Shown: one piece after another, positions 54,587-63,972 of the stretch
Position numbering within the stretch: position 1 is the first letter of the stretch
Layout: each line of letters opens with the position of its first letter
From: Pseudomonas viridiflava
Lineage (GTDB): Bacteria > Pseudomonadota > Gammaproteobacteria > Pseudomonadales > Pseudomonadaceae
NCBI RefSeq assembly: GCF_900582195.1
Contig: NZ_UTHA01000184.1
Coordinates: forward strand, 1 to 64,000
DNA length: 64,000 nt
Direction of reading: 5' to 3'
Notes under the pieces: model-generated
What the model was told of the DNA's origin: nothing
The model's database searches: none
What the model saw: the letters and a program-made list of their open reading frames with translations, nothing else
Position numbers and translations under genes: made by a program

Positions 54587-55684
54587 TCATATCATTTCGA
54601 GCGGATCATACCCCCCAACTTTCACCCCAGCCTTCTTAAGCAACTTAAGACAGTCCTTTATATGGGATACGAACCAAGTTTCCGCGCCCCACGGATGGCG
54701 CTCGATATATACACCCCCCATTCCAGCAAGAAGTAGATATTCAAACCGAGTAAGTTGACCCTGACGTGCACCATCGATTAACCGACATAGAACATCACCA
54801 TCATAAGGCTTGATGCATTCAGCTACCTGCTCTAATGAAACAAATCCTAACGTCAGTAATAGACGCGCAGTCCAATCATAGGAGAACTCTGTCATTCTCC
54901 CATCGGCACCCAGACTCTTATCCAAATACGCCTTGAGTGCACTAGGCGTAATCTCCACCGCACCGAGATCCCCTGCGGAAATTAGCCCTTCCGCACGCGC
55001 GGTCAAATCCTTGTCTGCATCTTGAATTGCCTGAAACTCTCTATCTGCAATTTCCAATAATCCGGCCAACGACATAAACCGCCGCTTGATATCTCGAGGA
55101 ATTGTCGCGGAAGTTTTATATTGAATGTCATGTTCGATTTCTGCCCAGGCGTGTTGCAGTATTGTTCGGACCTGAACCTCCACTTTCGCAGAGACAAACT
55201 GTTCATACTCCGACAAACTTGTTCGACTAGAACTCAAAGTAACCAAATAATGAACACTTTGATATCCAAAACGCTCATCCTCAATCAGACTTTCGCCTTT
55301 ATCAAAATGCTCGATAACATTGAATTCGCTCCGCAGCATTTCATCAATTTCTTTTATTGTTCGCGGAAAAAATGTTATGAGCCTTATGGCAGCTTTGTCT
55401 GTTATTTGCTCCATGGGATTAGGGTACATAGGACGGCCCGGATCGTTTTTTGACGGCTTGGCAGCTTTCCTTCCAAAACTAGCAGCGTCTTTCGCCCTTG
55501 CTTCAATCGAATGAATAATTATTCCACGCCGCTTCAAAGCCTCTTCAGCAATTCTTTTCGTAGAAGCCGCTAGCTCGGAGTAAAACCCAACAACCCGCAA
55601 GTACTCAGAAACAGCTACTTGCTCATGCCTTGCAAAATCAAACTTCTCAGAACAGTCTTGAGCTTGCTGTAAAGAAGAATTCAA
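54587..55684 (-). CDS. RelA/SpoT-domain alarmone-synthetase-like protein
   Basis: A 365-residue protein with the synthetase fold: the nucleotide loop R-A-K-D-A-A-S-F (HSIEARAKDAASFGRKA), then EQITDKAAIRLITF, RFGYQSVHYLV and AKVEVQVRTILQHAWAEIEHD (about residues 55-200). Those are the ATP-binding, catalytic acidic and GTP-contacting blocks of RelA_SpoT proteins. There is no HD hydrolase or TGS domain, so it is a small alarmone-synthetase-type protein; the C-terminal 150 residues are unknown. It is A+T-rich and divergent from an HNH nuclease gene, suggesting an acquired toxin or defence function rather than the housekeeping stringent response. Confidence 0.8.
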   Translation of the reverse strand: MNSSLQQAQDCSEKFDFARHEQVAVSEYLRVVGFYSELAASTKRIAEEALKRRGIIIHSIEARAKDAASFGRKAAKPSKNDPGRPMYPNPMEQITDKAAIRLITFFPRTIKEIDEMLRSEFNVIEHFDKGESLIEDERFGYQSVHYLVTLSSSRTSLSEYEQFVSAKVEVQVRTILQHAWAEIEHDIQYKTSATIPRDIKRRFMSLAGLLEIADREFQAIQDADKDLTARAEGLISAGDLGAVEITPSALKAYLDKSLGADGRMTEFSYDWTARLLLTLGFVSLEQVAECIKPYDGDVLCRLIDGARQGQLTRFEYLLLAGMGGVYIERHPWGAETWFVSHIKDCLKLLKKAGVKVGGYDPLEMI

Positions 55685-55884
55685 CTTATAACCCCAAAAA
55701 CAAACCTACCAAACGCAAACTGAACACCCTAATTACTTCCAACAATGTTCAATCACCAATGACACCAATGTGCCATCCAGGCTCATGACAAGACAAGAAA
55801 AATCTTTTTTCAACGTAGGAAATTTCCTAGACGCTGATACGACTGTTCGGTATCGTCGAAAGCTTTCAGCTATTCGGCGGCTCT

Positions 55885-56598
55885 ATGGATACAGATACTA
55901 AAAATACAGATTGGAGTACGTCCGAGCTTGAAGCTGCAGTTGACGCATATCTGAAAATGCTGGCATTAGAGCGGCAAGGGCAAAAAATCAATAAGGCTTA
56001 CGAAAATCGACTTCTGCGAGAAGGCACTTTAGCCGGTCGCACCGTCGGTTCAGTCGAGTTCCGTATGCTGAACATTTCAACCGTACTTGAAAGGATGGGC
56101 AAAGAACGTATCAACGGATACAAGTCACTGCCACATGTAGGCTCAAATGTTGAAAATGCCATCCGGAACGTACTTGCAAATCGAGGGATGCTGCCTGAAG
56201 ACATATATTCTCCAACAGCCGACGATGTGCTGCTTGAGCGTCGAGCCATTGCCCTCCAGAAGCAAAAAATGAAAGGTGTACCGAAAGGTATTCAGATACC
56301 CCAAAAAGCTCCTGGCTCCAGTATGAGCTATCTTCGAGATCCTCAGGTTAGAGCCTGGGTTCGAAATGAAGCAAACGGTTATTGCGAAGGGTGTGGCGCA
56401 CCTGCTCCGTTTCAGATGTCTGACTTACCCTTTCTCGAAATTCACCACATTAAACCGCTTGCTCAGAAGGGCTCAGATCGAGTCACCAACGCTATCGCGC
56501 TGTGTCCGAACTGCCATCGTCGTTGCCACCATTCAAGTGATCGGGAGGAGTTCACCGATTTACTTTATAAGAAAGTTGCAAGATTGGTACCTGAGTAA
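55885..56598 (+). CDS. HNH endonuclease
   Basis: A 237-residue protein. The N-terminal 150 residues are helical and basic and may bind DNA. The C-terminal HNH domain (about 165-225) has CEGCGAPAPF, FLEIHHIKPLAQKGSDR, then NAIALCPNCHRRCHH, with two CxxC zinc pairs and the HH...N...H catalytic set. It resembles modification-dependent McrA-like enzymes. Divergent from the RelA/SpoT-like gene with 200 bases between; both are A+T-richer than the flanks. Confidence 0.82.
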   Translation: MDTDTKNTDWSTSELEAAVDAYLKMLALERQGQKINKAYENRLLREGTLAGRTVGSVEFRMLNISTVLERMGKERINGYKSLPHVGSNVENAIRNVLANRGMLPEDIYSPTADDVLLERRAIALQKQKMKGVPKGIQIPQKAPGSSMSYLRDPQVRAWVRNEANGYCEGCGAPAPFQMSDLPFLEIHHIKPLAQKGSDRVTNAIALCPNCHRRCHHSSDREEFTDLLYKKVARLVPE

Positions 56599-56757
56599 TG
56601 ACCGTCGTGGATGGAATCTTGTTACTGAGATAGGCGAGTAGATGTTAGAAATCCCGAGAGGGGTATCCTCTGTTTTTTTGCATTATCTGAGATCAGTGCA
56701 ACCCAGTTCGCCCCCGCTATTAATACCCCTCCCCCACTCAAGGATCCGAGCCCCACC

Positions 56758-57744
56758 ATGAAATTCGATCTCGCCTACTGCCTCAGCCTCGACGACAAGT
56801 TGTCGATCTATGATGTTCGCGATCTCAATTTCGATGAGACGGTGGCGTTTGACTCTGCGAAGGAACACTTCCTGTGCCCCAACGATGCCTGTCGTTCGGC
56901 GTTCGAGGCTTCCAACGAGTTGGGCACGTTCAACGCGAAGAATGTGAATTACGTGCGCACGCCGCACTTCAAGAATCTGCCCACTACGCAGCATGTGGCG
57001 GGTTGTCCGTATGTGAGTTTGAAGGCTTCAGCGTCTGGTGTTGAGACGGCGGATGGCGAGGTGGACGACGGGCGTGAGGAACACTTCCCATCAGAGTTGT
57101 TGCTGACCCGGCGTGAGTATGTGCGCAAGCCTGTCGCGCCAGCGGGGGCGGCGGATGTGTTGCGGGATGATCCGGTGCGGGTGGCGGCGGAGAGTGGTAA
57201 AGAGTCGGCGGGTCGTGAATCGGCGCCGGACAAGACCAGTGTGTTTGCGCATCCGGTGGAGTGTTTTGTTTCCAACTTCGCGGACAAGGAGTTGCTTAAG
57301 CGGATGCCGTTGAAGGTCGGCGAGCATTCGGCGCCGTACAGTTCGTTCTTCAAGAAGATCGAGTATCTGACGGACAACAAGGGGTTGATTTACTGGGGGC
57401 GGATCAAGAAGATCGAGGACTTCCACAGTGCCAGTTTTCGTATCGATTTCGAAGACAAGGTCTGGTTCAAGAAGCCCGAGGACAGTAAGAAGAAGCCGTA
57501 TCCGGTCAGTGTTTATCTGAACAAGAAGCTGATCGACAACTACCGCAAGCGCAAGGCGTTTCTGGAGGAGATCAAGCACGCGGTGGATAGCGACAAGGCG
57601 TTGTTCTGTTTCTTCTATGGGGTGACGCCGGAGTTGAAGCAGGTGCCCGGCAAGAAGAACCCCGAAAAGCCTTTCGAGGTCTTCAATGCCAATATCGAGA
57701 ACCTGGATCACTTCATTATTCGTGAAGCGCCGGGGCTGGAGTGA
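56758..57744 (+). CDS. unrecognised 328-residue protein with a Cys-rich N-terminus
   Basis: The N-terminal part has CPNDACRSAF and, about 45 residues later, a His and Cys (HVAGCPY), a possible zinc site like that of nuclease-associated CoiA-type N-termini. A linker rich in Ala, Asp and Ser (about 95-160) follows, then a basic alpha/beta region (KKIEDFHSASFRIDFEDK, NYRKRKAFLEEIKHAV) with the end FFYGVTPELKQ. It lies beside the HNH nuclease, in the same orientation, but has backbone-like G+C. Function unknown. Confidence 0.65.
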   Translation: MKFDLAYCLSLDDKLSIYDVRDLNFDETVAFDSAKEHFLCPNDACRSAFEASNELGTFNAKNVNYVRTPHFKNLPTTQHVAGCPYVSLKASASGVETADGEVDDGREEHFPSELLLTRREYVRKPVAPAGAADVLRDDPVRVAAESGKESAGRESAPDKTSVFAHPVECFVSNFADKELLKRMPLKVGEHSAPYSSFFKKIEYLTDNKGLIYWGRIKKIEDFHSASFRIDFEDKVWFKKPEDSKKKPYPVSVYLNKKLIDNYRKRKAFLEEIKHAVDSDKALFCFFYGVTPELKQVPGKKNPEKPFEVFNANIENLDHFIIREAPGLE

Positions 57745-57747
57745 CGG

Positions 57748-58938
57748 TTAGCCCTGGGGCAGTTGCAGCTTGACGGCGCCGGGGTGTTGTTTGACGACGG
57801 AGTACGGCAGGATCGACCAGTCGGGTCTATCACAAGAGCGTTGCACGCGAGCGAAGTAGGCGCCGAGGTACAAGCCCTTCTCGGTGAAGTACCAAGGTGA
57901 AGTGCCCCAGATGCTCTCATCCTGGAAGTTGCAGTCGTCATCTCCCGTCGGTGCCTTCATTTCTGTGGGGTACAGGGCGGTGAATTGCTTGATTATCCAA
58001 GGTACCAACTCTTTGCTTACGTACTGATAGCGCGCGTTACTTTCGGCCTCGCTCAGCGGCTTGTCGCCCAGGCTGTCGCGTTCGGCATGCAAAATCGGCG
58101 TGCCCTTACCTACCCAAAAGACATCTTCGAGTGACAATGGGTGGCCGGTTTTTACATCAATGTTGAGGGGTGAATCGCCGAAGTCGGGATGCGCGCCGCC
58201 GCAGTAATAACTGGTCGAGATGTTCAGGCTGACCACGGCGGGCGAGATCATTTTCGGTTCTGCCTGCTGCATGAACTCCACGTTCTCCCCGCCCTGTAAT
58301 TGGCAGCCGTGATAGCTGATGACTTCATTCCAGAGACGCCCGAGCAACTGCTGGTTAACCCGTTGCTGATCATCTTTCGACAATCCGGACTCCACGCTGA
58401 ACAGAGAAATCTTTGTCTCAGGCTCCGTCCACCATTGCAGGTCGTAGCCCATGAAGTTTTCTTTCTTCACCGGTTTCAGCTTGAGTCCCAGCAGGCGCAG
58501 ATACTCGTAAGGCTCGCCATTGGGCAGTGCGGCAATGAACGGCAAAGTTGCTGAGGTGGGCGCGGGAAGTTTGGCCTCGGTGAGCTTCACCGGCAGTTTC
58601 TTGCCCTTCGGACTTTGCCACTCGCCCTGCCAGCCGTTGCCGGTTTCTTCCAACTTCAAGGTCGGCAGCGGCTTGTCGTCACCGTATCGGTTATTGCCTT
58701 CCACAAGGTTCAACGTGCTGTCTTGTAGCGAGCCGCTGAGGGCTAGGTCACGGTGATATTTCTCGTAGAAATAGCGGCCGGTGACTTCGTCCTGCTGTGT
58801 GGTGTTGAGTTCAACAACAATCGCCGTCTTGCCCAATGTGCCGGTAAACACGCGCCGGCCATCTTCGGCATGGGCAGTGGAAATCAGTGTGAACAGCGCC
58901 GCGGCATATGGCGCCAGGCGCATCAGTCCCTTGAGCAT
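57748..58938 (-). CDS. periplasmic RsiV/DUF3298-like protein, copy 1
   Basis: A 396-residue protein with a signal peptide (MRLAPYAAALFTLISTAHA, cleavage about residue 24). A beta-rich N-terminal domain (FTGTLGKTAIVVELN, GRYFYEKYHRDLALSG) is followed by a C-terminal part resembling DUF3298/RsiV: YYCGGAHPDFGDSPLNIDVK and LEDVFWVG. It is paralogous to the gene at 59836 along its length. It follows a DUF6933 gene (59022). Periplasmic role unknown. Confidence 0.7.
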   Translation of the reverse strand: MLKGLMRLAPYAAALFTLISTAHAEDGRRVFTGTLGKTAIVVELNTTQQDEVTGRYFYEKYHRDLALSGSLQDSTLNLVEGNNRYGDDKPLPTLKLEETGNGWQGEWQSPKGKKLPVKLTEAKLPAPTSATLPFIAALPNGEPYEYLRLLGLKLKPVKKENFMGYDLQWWTEPETKISLFSVESGLSKDDQQRVNQQLLGRLWNEVISYHGCQLQGGENVEFMQQAEPKMISPAVVSLNISTSYYCGGAHPDFGDSPLNIDVKTGHPLSLEDVFWVGKGTPILHAERDSLGDKPLSEAESNARYQYVSKELVPWIIKQFTALYPTEMKAPTGDDDCNFQDESIWGTSPWYFTEKGLYLGAYFARVQRSCDRPDWSILPYSVVKQHPGAVKLQLPQG

Positions 58939-59021
58939 GAATCAATCCTTGAAGGAGTCGGAGGTCGCGTCGGCACACAGGCGCCGGCGCTGAAAAATAC
59001 GCTGCGAATTATGGCGGCGGC

Positions 59022-59741
59022 TCAACTATTAGAGTTTTCTTGCTCGTACTTTTTAAGCCAGGCTTCGTGCTCGAGGGCTGCTATTTCCCGAGCCATTTGT
59101 TGGCGACGTTCCTTGGCAGTATGAAGCTGGACGTCATCGAGAAAGCAGTAGTGACGTAGCCAGTGAAGCGCCATTTCCTCATCCGGAAAGTAGTAAGACT
59201 TGGCGCCCTTGCTGTTCCTCGGCGTGTCATTCATTTGCTCGTCGAAGACCATCGCTGTGATTTCATCCGGTGGCAAAGATCCCGTATGGGCGACCTTGTC
59301 CTGAAACATCCATGCAATCTCGTCAATGTGTTTTTGCGCGCTACGATGGCTACGCCGATAGAACCGTTGATGCTCACAAGTCTGTTTCAGCCGCGCCAAC
59401 ATCAACTCCGGGTTAAGCCACTGCCCGAGGTCATGATGATGTGCGTTGATCACTATCCCCTTGACCCAACGATCCACAAATCGATCAACAAAGTCTTCTG
59501 TGTCAGCCTTTTTCGCATCAGCGAAAATCAGGCAATAACGGGTTTTTATGTGAATGGCCAGCAGCACGTGCTTGCGTTGTACCGTTATCGCGTGCACCAG
59601 CCACTGCTCATCAGCGCCGTTCGACTCATCATCTTCAATGATGGGGGACGGCGGTTTAGCATCCACCGGCGTGATCTTTTTGCCCTTTTGAACACGGCTG
59701 AAGAATTTGCTGGCGGCTTCGGTGCAGTTAAAGATCAGCAT
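59022..59741 (-). CDS. DUF6933-domain protein, copy 1
   Basis: A 239-residue cytosolic protein. LIFNCTEAASKFFSRVQKGK opens the DUF6933 domain (about 1-150), with WLVHAITVQRKHVLLAIH and YCLIFADAKK; a lysine- and glutamate-rich helical tail ends it. The ATG at 59741 matches the start of the paralogue at 61765; a 12-codon extension is dropped. It is cotranscribed with the periplasmic protein gene downstream. Function unknown. Confidence 0.75.
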   Translation of the reverse strand: MLIFNCTEAASKFFSRVQKGKKITPVDAKPPSPIIEDDESNGADEQWLVHAITVQRKHVLLAIHIKTRYCLIFADAKKADTEDFVDRFVDRWVKGIVINAHHHDLGQWLNPELMLARLKQTCEHQRFYRRSHRSAQKHIDEIAWMFQDKVAHTGSLPPDEITAMVFDEQMNDTPRNSKGAKSYYFPDEEMALHWLRHYCFLDDVQLHTAKERRQQMAREIAALEHEAWLKKYEQENSNS

Positions 59742-59835
59742 GCTCGGCCCTATGTGATTTCTACAGAAAGGAAACATATTCTTGCGAACACGCTGACTGA
59801 TTCCAACCCCCTTCGGCGCACGAATCCAGCTTTAT

Positions 59836-60981
59836 TCAGGGCAGTTGCAATGGAACGCCGCCGGGGTGTTGTTTGATCAGGTCATAGGGCAGAACGCCCC
59901 ACTCGACGTATCCGCACACCGCTGCGACATGTGCGTATGAGGGAACGAAGGTGATGCCTTTTTCCCCGAAGTACCAGGACGGATATTTCCATGGTTCTTG
60001 CTCATCGTACCCGCAGTCGTTTTCGCCTTCTGCAATCACGGTCATTTCTTTTGAATAAAGCTTCAACAACTGTGCGACGAGCCAAGGTGCGAATTCTTTG
60101 GAGCGGTAATTGAAGTATTCATCGGAGGATGCGTTAGAGGAGCTTTCAAATCCCTCCAGATAATGAAACGGCTTGCCCTGCCCCACCCACAAAACATCCT
60201 CAAGGGTCAGCAACTTCCCTGTTTGCGCATCAAAGTTGAGCGATTCATTGTTTTGATCCGGATAGGCACCGCCACAATAATATTCGGTAGAAATGCGCGC
60301 ACTCATCATCGAAGACGACAACCATAGCGGCTGACTGGATTGCGAATAACTCCCCGCGCAGTCGAAATGCGAAGTCACCTCGCCCCACAAGCGTGCCATT
60401 AAATATTGATTGATGCGCTCCCGCGCTTGCGGCGAATACCCCGATACCACTTCAAACAGCGAAGCCCCCGACTTCGCCTCGCTCCACCATTGCACCGTGT
60501 AGCCCATGAAGGTTTCGGTTTTGCCTTTTACAAGTTGCAGCCCCTGCAACCGTAGGTACTCGTACGGGTTCTTGTCATGCAGTTCGGTGAAATACGGCAA
60601 GGCACCGGCGGGAACATCGGGGAGCTTGGCGGGCTGCAATTCGACCTTCAGGACCTTCCCGTCCGGGTTGCTCCATTCGCCGCTCCAGCCGTTGATTTTC
60701 GGTTGCAAGCGCAGAGTCGGGCGCGAATCGCCATCCATCGCCGCGCCTTCGACCATCACCAGTGCGTCGTCCTCTCTACTGATGTCCAGCGCCAAGTCTT
60801 TGCGGTACTTTTTGTAGAAGTAACGCCCCTCGCTGTAACGGGTGTCGATTTCCACAACGATTGCGGCTTTGCCTAGGGTGCCGGTGTACACCTGCTTGTT
60901 GTCGTCGGCCCATATCCGGGTTGAGAGCACTAAACCGACGAGCATCAAAATGCCGGAGATTCGCAACAGTCCGCGATACAT
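59836..60981 (-). CDS. periplasmic RsiV/DUF3298-like protein, copy 2
   Basis: A 381-residue paralogue of the gene at 57748, with a signal peptide (ISGILMLVGLVLSTRIWA) and the shared blocks YTGTLGKAAIVVEID, GRYFYKKYRKDLAL, YYCGGAYPDQNNESLNFD, LEDVLWVG and the end LIKQHPGGVPLQLP. It is clearly diverged, so the duplication is old. It lies between the two DUF6933 genes. Confidence 0.7.
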   Translation of the reverse strand: MYRGLLRISGILMLVGLVLSTRIWADDNKQVYTGTLGKAAIVVEIDTRYSEGRYFYKKYRKDLALDISREDDALVMVEGAAMDGDSRPTLRLQPKINGWSGEWSNPDGKVLKVELQPAKLPDVPAGALPYFTELHDKNPYEYLRLQGLQLVKGKTETFMGYTVQWWSEAKSGASLFEVVSGYSPQARERINQYLMARLWGEVTSHFDCAGSYSQSSQPLWLSSSMMSARISTEYYCGGAYPDQNNESLNFDAQTGKLLTLEDVLWVGQGKPFHYLEGFESSSNASSDEYFNYRSKEFAPWLVAQLLKLYSKEMTVIAEGENDCGYDEQEPWKYPSWYFGEKGITFVPSYAHVAAVCGYVEWGVLPYDLIKQHPGGVPLQLP

Positions 60982-61078
60982 CTTTCATCCTTGAATGAGT
61001 GGGCGTATGCCCGGAAGAGAAAGTTGCGAATTATGGCGAGAGCAACCGGGGTATGCGAGGCCCGCGGTGACTATCAGG

Positions 61079-61765
61079 CTATTGCAGCTCACTCTGAAAC
61101 GCCTGGATCTCCCGCTCTGCCTGTTTGCGTCGTTCCAGCGCAGCCTGAATGCCAGACTCATCGACAGCGCAATATTGGCGCAGCCAGTGGGCGATCATTT
61201 CTTCATCTGGCCTGAAGTAATCTTTGCGCCCTTTACTGTTTCTGAGTCGACTGTTCATCTGCGCATCGAACCCGATAGCCGCACGTTCGCCCTGCGGTAA
61301 ACAGCCCCACTCGGCAGCGCAATCCTGGAAAAACCAGGCGATTTGCTCAATGTGCTTTTGTGCACCGCGATGGCTGCGACGATAGAACCGATGTTCTGCG
61401 CAGGCTTCTTCAAAACGATCCGACAGGATTCCCGCGTCAGCCCATTGCATGGAGTCATGGTTGATCGCGTCGCGTAGCAAGCCTTCGCGCCAGCGTTCGA
61501 CAAATCCTGCAACAAACCCTTCAGCATCGGCCTTTTTGGCATCGGCGAAGATCATGCAATAACGGGTTTGCACGTGAATGACGAGCAATACGTGTTTGCG
61601 TTGCACGGTGATTGCATGCACGAGCCACTGCTCGTTGGAGCTGCCCGGTTCATCATCTTCGATCACTGCGGTCGGGGGTTTAGCGTCCACCGGAGTGATC
61701 ACTTTGCCTTTGTGAACACGACTGAAAAACTTACTGGCGGCTTCGGTGCAATTGAAGATCAACAT
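61079..61765 (-). CDS. DUF6933-domain protein, copy 2
   Basis: A 228-residue paralogue of the 59022 gene with the same opening (LIFNCTEAASKFFSRVHKGK) and core (WLVHAITVQRKHVLLVIH). It is first in transcription order of the four-gene array. The frame extends 27 codons further left into the TauE/SafE gene; the start at 61765 is chosen by homology with the other copy. Confidence 0.75.
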   Translation of the reverse strand: MLIFNCTEAASKFFSRVHKGKVITPVDAKPPTAVIEDDEPGSSNEQWLVHAITVQRKHVLLVIHVQTRYCMIFADAKKADAEGFVAGFVERWREGLLRDAINHDSMQWADAGILSDRFEEACAEHRFYRRSHRGAQKHIEQIAWFFQDCAAEWGCLPQGERAAIGFDAQMNSRLRNSKGRKDYFRPDEEMIAHWLRQYCAVDESGIQAALERRKQAEREIQAFQSELQ

Positions 61766-61842
61766 CCTGGTTCTCTGGTCATTGCTGGAGGACAGCGTTC
61801 GGTTATCAATTTTGATTTCTTCCGCTGTAACCTGGCAATGGT

Positions 61843-62658
61843 TCATTTAAGCGAAATGCACAGCAGCACGATAATCAGCAACCCGATATAGACCCAGGCA
61901 TGCACCCGATCCGGTATCCGCCCGATCCATGGCGCGGCCAATCGAATCCCGATAAGCGCCCCCACCGTCAGCACCGCAAACGCCAGCAAATCCACATACC
62001 CGACAAACCACGCCCCCAGGTCAGCCTGACTGAACCCGGCCAACGCCATGTACGTCAGCGTCCCGGCCAATGCCACCGGCACGCTCAACGGATTGGCCAT
62101 GGACGTCGCTTGCGACATGCTCAGTCCACAGCGGCGCAACAGCGGCACGGTCATGACGCTGCCTCCTACACCGAGAAACGTCGCGATGGCGCCGATGCCT
62201 ACACCGCCTGCGGAAGTTTCCATAGCGCCAAGTCGGCGTGGGATGACGTCTGCGTTTTGCGTGAGAAATCCGCGTCGCAGCAGGCAATCAACGATGGTCA
62301 CGCCGAGGTAGCCGATGAATGCGTAGCGAATCACTTCGCCGCTGACCCACACCGCCGCTATTGCGCCAACGACCGCCCCCATTCCGATAAACCCTCCCAA
62401 CGGCCACAAGTAATGACGGATGAGATTGCCGGCGCGGCGGTGTTTGTCGGTGGCGATCAGGGCGTTGACGATCATCACGCAGGTCGAAGTGGCGACGGCG
62501 ATGTGCATCGCCGATTGGCCGATCGGGTCGTCGGCGCCGTGGCTGGCGGTGAGCAGGCGATACAGCAGCGGTACGACAACGAAGCCGCCGCCGAAGCCGA
62601 ACAGCACGGCGGTGATGCCGGTCAGGCAGCCGAAGAGGGTCAGCAATAAATAGAACAT
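61843..62658 (-). CDS. TauE/SafE-family membrane exporter
   Basis: A 271-residue inner-membrane protein with about eight helices and the TauE/SafE pattern: FYLLLTLFGCLTGITAVLFG, FGGGFVVVPLLY and a second-half VGIGAIATFLGVGGSVMTVP. Family members move organosulfur anions or sulfite; the substrate here is unknown. The ATG at 62658 is used; a 49-codon extension is rejected because it lacks membrane character. It is divergent from an AraC regulator that may control it. Confidence 0.88.
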   Translation of the reverse strand: MFYLLLTLFGCLTGITAVLFGFGGGFVVVPLLYRLLTASHGADDPIGQSAMHIAVATSTCVMIVNALIATDKHRRAGNLIRHYLWPLGGFIGMGAVVGAIAAVWVSGEVIRYAFIGYLGVTIVDCLLRRGFLTQNADVIPRRLGAMETSAGGVGIGAIATFLGVGGSVMTVPLLRRCGLSMSQATSMANPLSVPVALAGTLTYMALAGFSQADLGAWFVGYVDLLAFAVLTVGALIGIRLAAPWIGRIPDRVHAWVYIGLLIIVLLCISLK

Positions 62659-62770
62659 GTCGATGCGTCCGTGATGGCAGAACGGTCGACGATAGAGCGG
62701 CATCGCTTGGCCTGCTTCAGCAAGTCGGCCAATAATGTTTGCGTTTACGCCAATCACCGGGAAACGCCTG

Positions 62771-63538
62771 ATGCGCAATGTTTCGATCAATCTGCTGGAT
62801 GACACGCCGCGCGCGGTGGTGGCGATCGGTACGGATTATTCTCACGGTCACCTGCTGCCGTTTCACACGCATCGTCGGGCGCAGTTGTTGTATGGCGCGA
62901 CCGGTGTGATGCAGGTCAGCACCCATGACGGCAATTGGGTCGTGCCGCCGCAGCGCGCGGTGTGGATTCCGCCGGGTGTGGCGCATGAGGTGTTGATGCT
63001 TGGGGTCAGCACTCGCAGCTTGTACATCGAACCCGGTGCGGTGGATTTGGGGGAGCGCTGCCAGGTAATCAGCGTGTCTCCGTTGCTGCGGCATTTGCTG
63101 ATGGAGGCGGTGGAAGTGCCACTGGCATATGACGTGGCCGGACGTGATGGTGTGTTGATTGATCTGTTGCTGCATGAATTGACAAGCAGCGCACCATTGC
63201 CATTGCACATTCCGCTGCCGACTGACGGAAAGCTCCTGTCTCTGTGTCAGACTTTTCTGCATCAGCCGTACGCCCATCAATCTCCACAGCTATGGGCCGA
63301 CCAGTTACACATAAGCTTGCGCACCTTCAACAGACTGTTTCGGCAACAGACCGGATTGAGCTTCAGGCAATGGCGGCAGCAGGCCTGCGTGGTTCTGGCG
63401 CTGGCACGATTGGCCTCGGGTGAAGCGGTAACGCGCATCGCGCTGGACTTCGGTTATGAGAGCCCGGCGGCGTTCTCGACGATGTTCCGGCGGATCCTCG
63501 GGCAGGCACCGTCCGTCTGGTTGGAGGCGGCGAACTAG
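62771..63538 (+). CDS. AraC-family regulator with cupin sensor
   Basis: A 255-residue protein. The N-terminal cupin (HLLPFHTHRRAQLLYGATG, VPPQRAVWIPPGVAHEV) should bind a small ligand; the C-terminal AraC domain has SLRTFNRLFRQQTGLSFRQW and AFSTMFRRILGQAP. The ATG at 62771 has GGGAAACGC upstream. Divergence from the TauE/SafE exporter, with about 110 bases between, suggests local control of that gene. Confidence 0.88.
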   Translation: MRNVSINLLDDTPRAVVAIGTDYSHGHLLPFHTHRRAQLLYGATGVMQVSTHDGNWVVPPQRAVWIPPGVAHEVLMLGVSTRSLYIEPGAVDLGERCQVISVSPLLRHLLMEAVEVPLAYDVAGRDGVLIDLLLHELTSSAPLPLHIPLPTDGKLLSLCQTFLHQPYAHQSPQLWADQLHISLRTFNRLFRQQTGLSFRQWRQQACVVLALARLASGEAVTRIALDFGYESPAAFSTMFRRILGQAPSVWLEAAN

Positions 63539-63631
63539 GGCAAATCAAAAAATGCGTTTGATCCCGGCCGAAAACAACTGTACAAAAACACAGTACATTT
63601 TCAATCAGCACTCTTGAGCCCGGAGCACACC

Positions 63632-63949
63632 ATGGCCTCTCTTGCGATGAACCACATCCTCGAACGCATTGCCCTTTTCCAGTTCACCCCGACGCACTGC
63701 GTCCAGGCCCGAGCGATGCTGGGCTGGAGCGTGGAACAGCTATCGCGGGAGGCTGAGGTGTCGGTTGAAGACATCCAACGCTTTGAAGCGCAGCAGGATG
63801 TGGCGGATGCGGCGCGACTGGCACTGGCTTATCGGCTCGAGGCGCAGGGGCTGGTGTTCTTTCCCGGGTTTGCACCGGGGCGTAGTGCGAGTGTTCAGGG
63901 TGCGCCATTGGAATCGGTGGGGCGTGGGGATTTTGCGATGGCTGAGTAA
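63632..63949 (+). CDS. small XRE-like helix-turn-helix protein
   Basis: A 105-residue protein. QARAMLGWSVEQLSREAEVS then VEDIQRFEAQ is an XRE helix-turn-helix (about residues 25-65); the rest is a short Gly/Pro-rich tail. The ATG at 63632 has CGGAG seven bases upstream; the six-codon extension is dropped. Conserved small regulators of this form are frequent in Pseudomonas. Target unknown. Confidence 0.75.
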   Translation: MASLAMNHILERIALFQFTPTHCVQARAMLGWSVEQLSREAEVSVEDIQRFEAQQDVADAARLALAYRLEAQGLVFFPGFAPGRSASVQGAPLESVGRGDFAMAE

Positions 63950-63954
63950 GACAA

Positions 63955-63972
63955 TCGCCCCCGAAGGGGCGA
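63955..63972 (+). terminator. hairpin after the XRE-like gene
   Basis: TCGCCCC and GGGGCGA pair six bases past the stop. No T-run follows, so it is a weak call. Confidence 0.5.
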
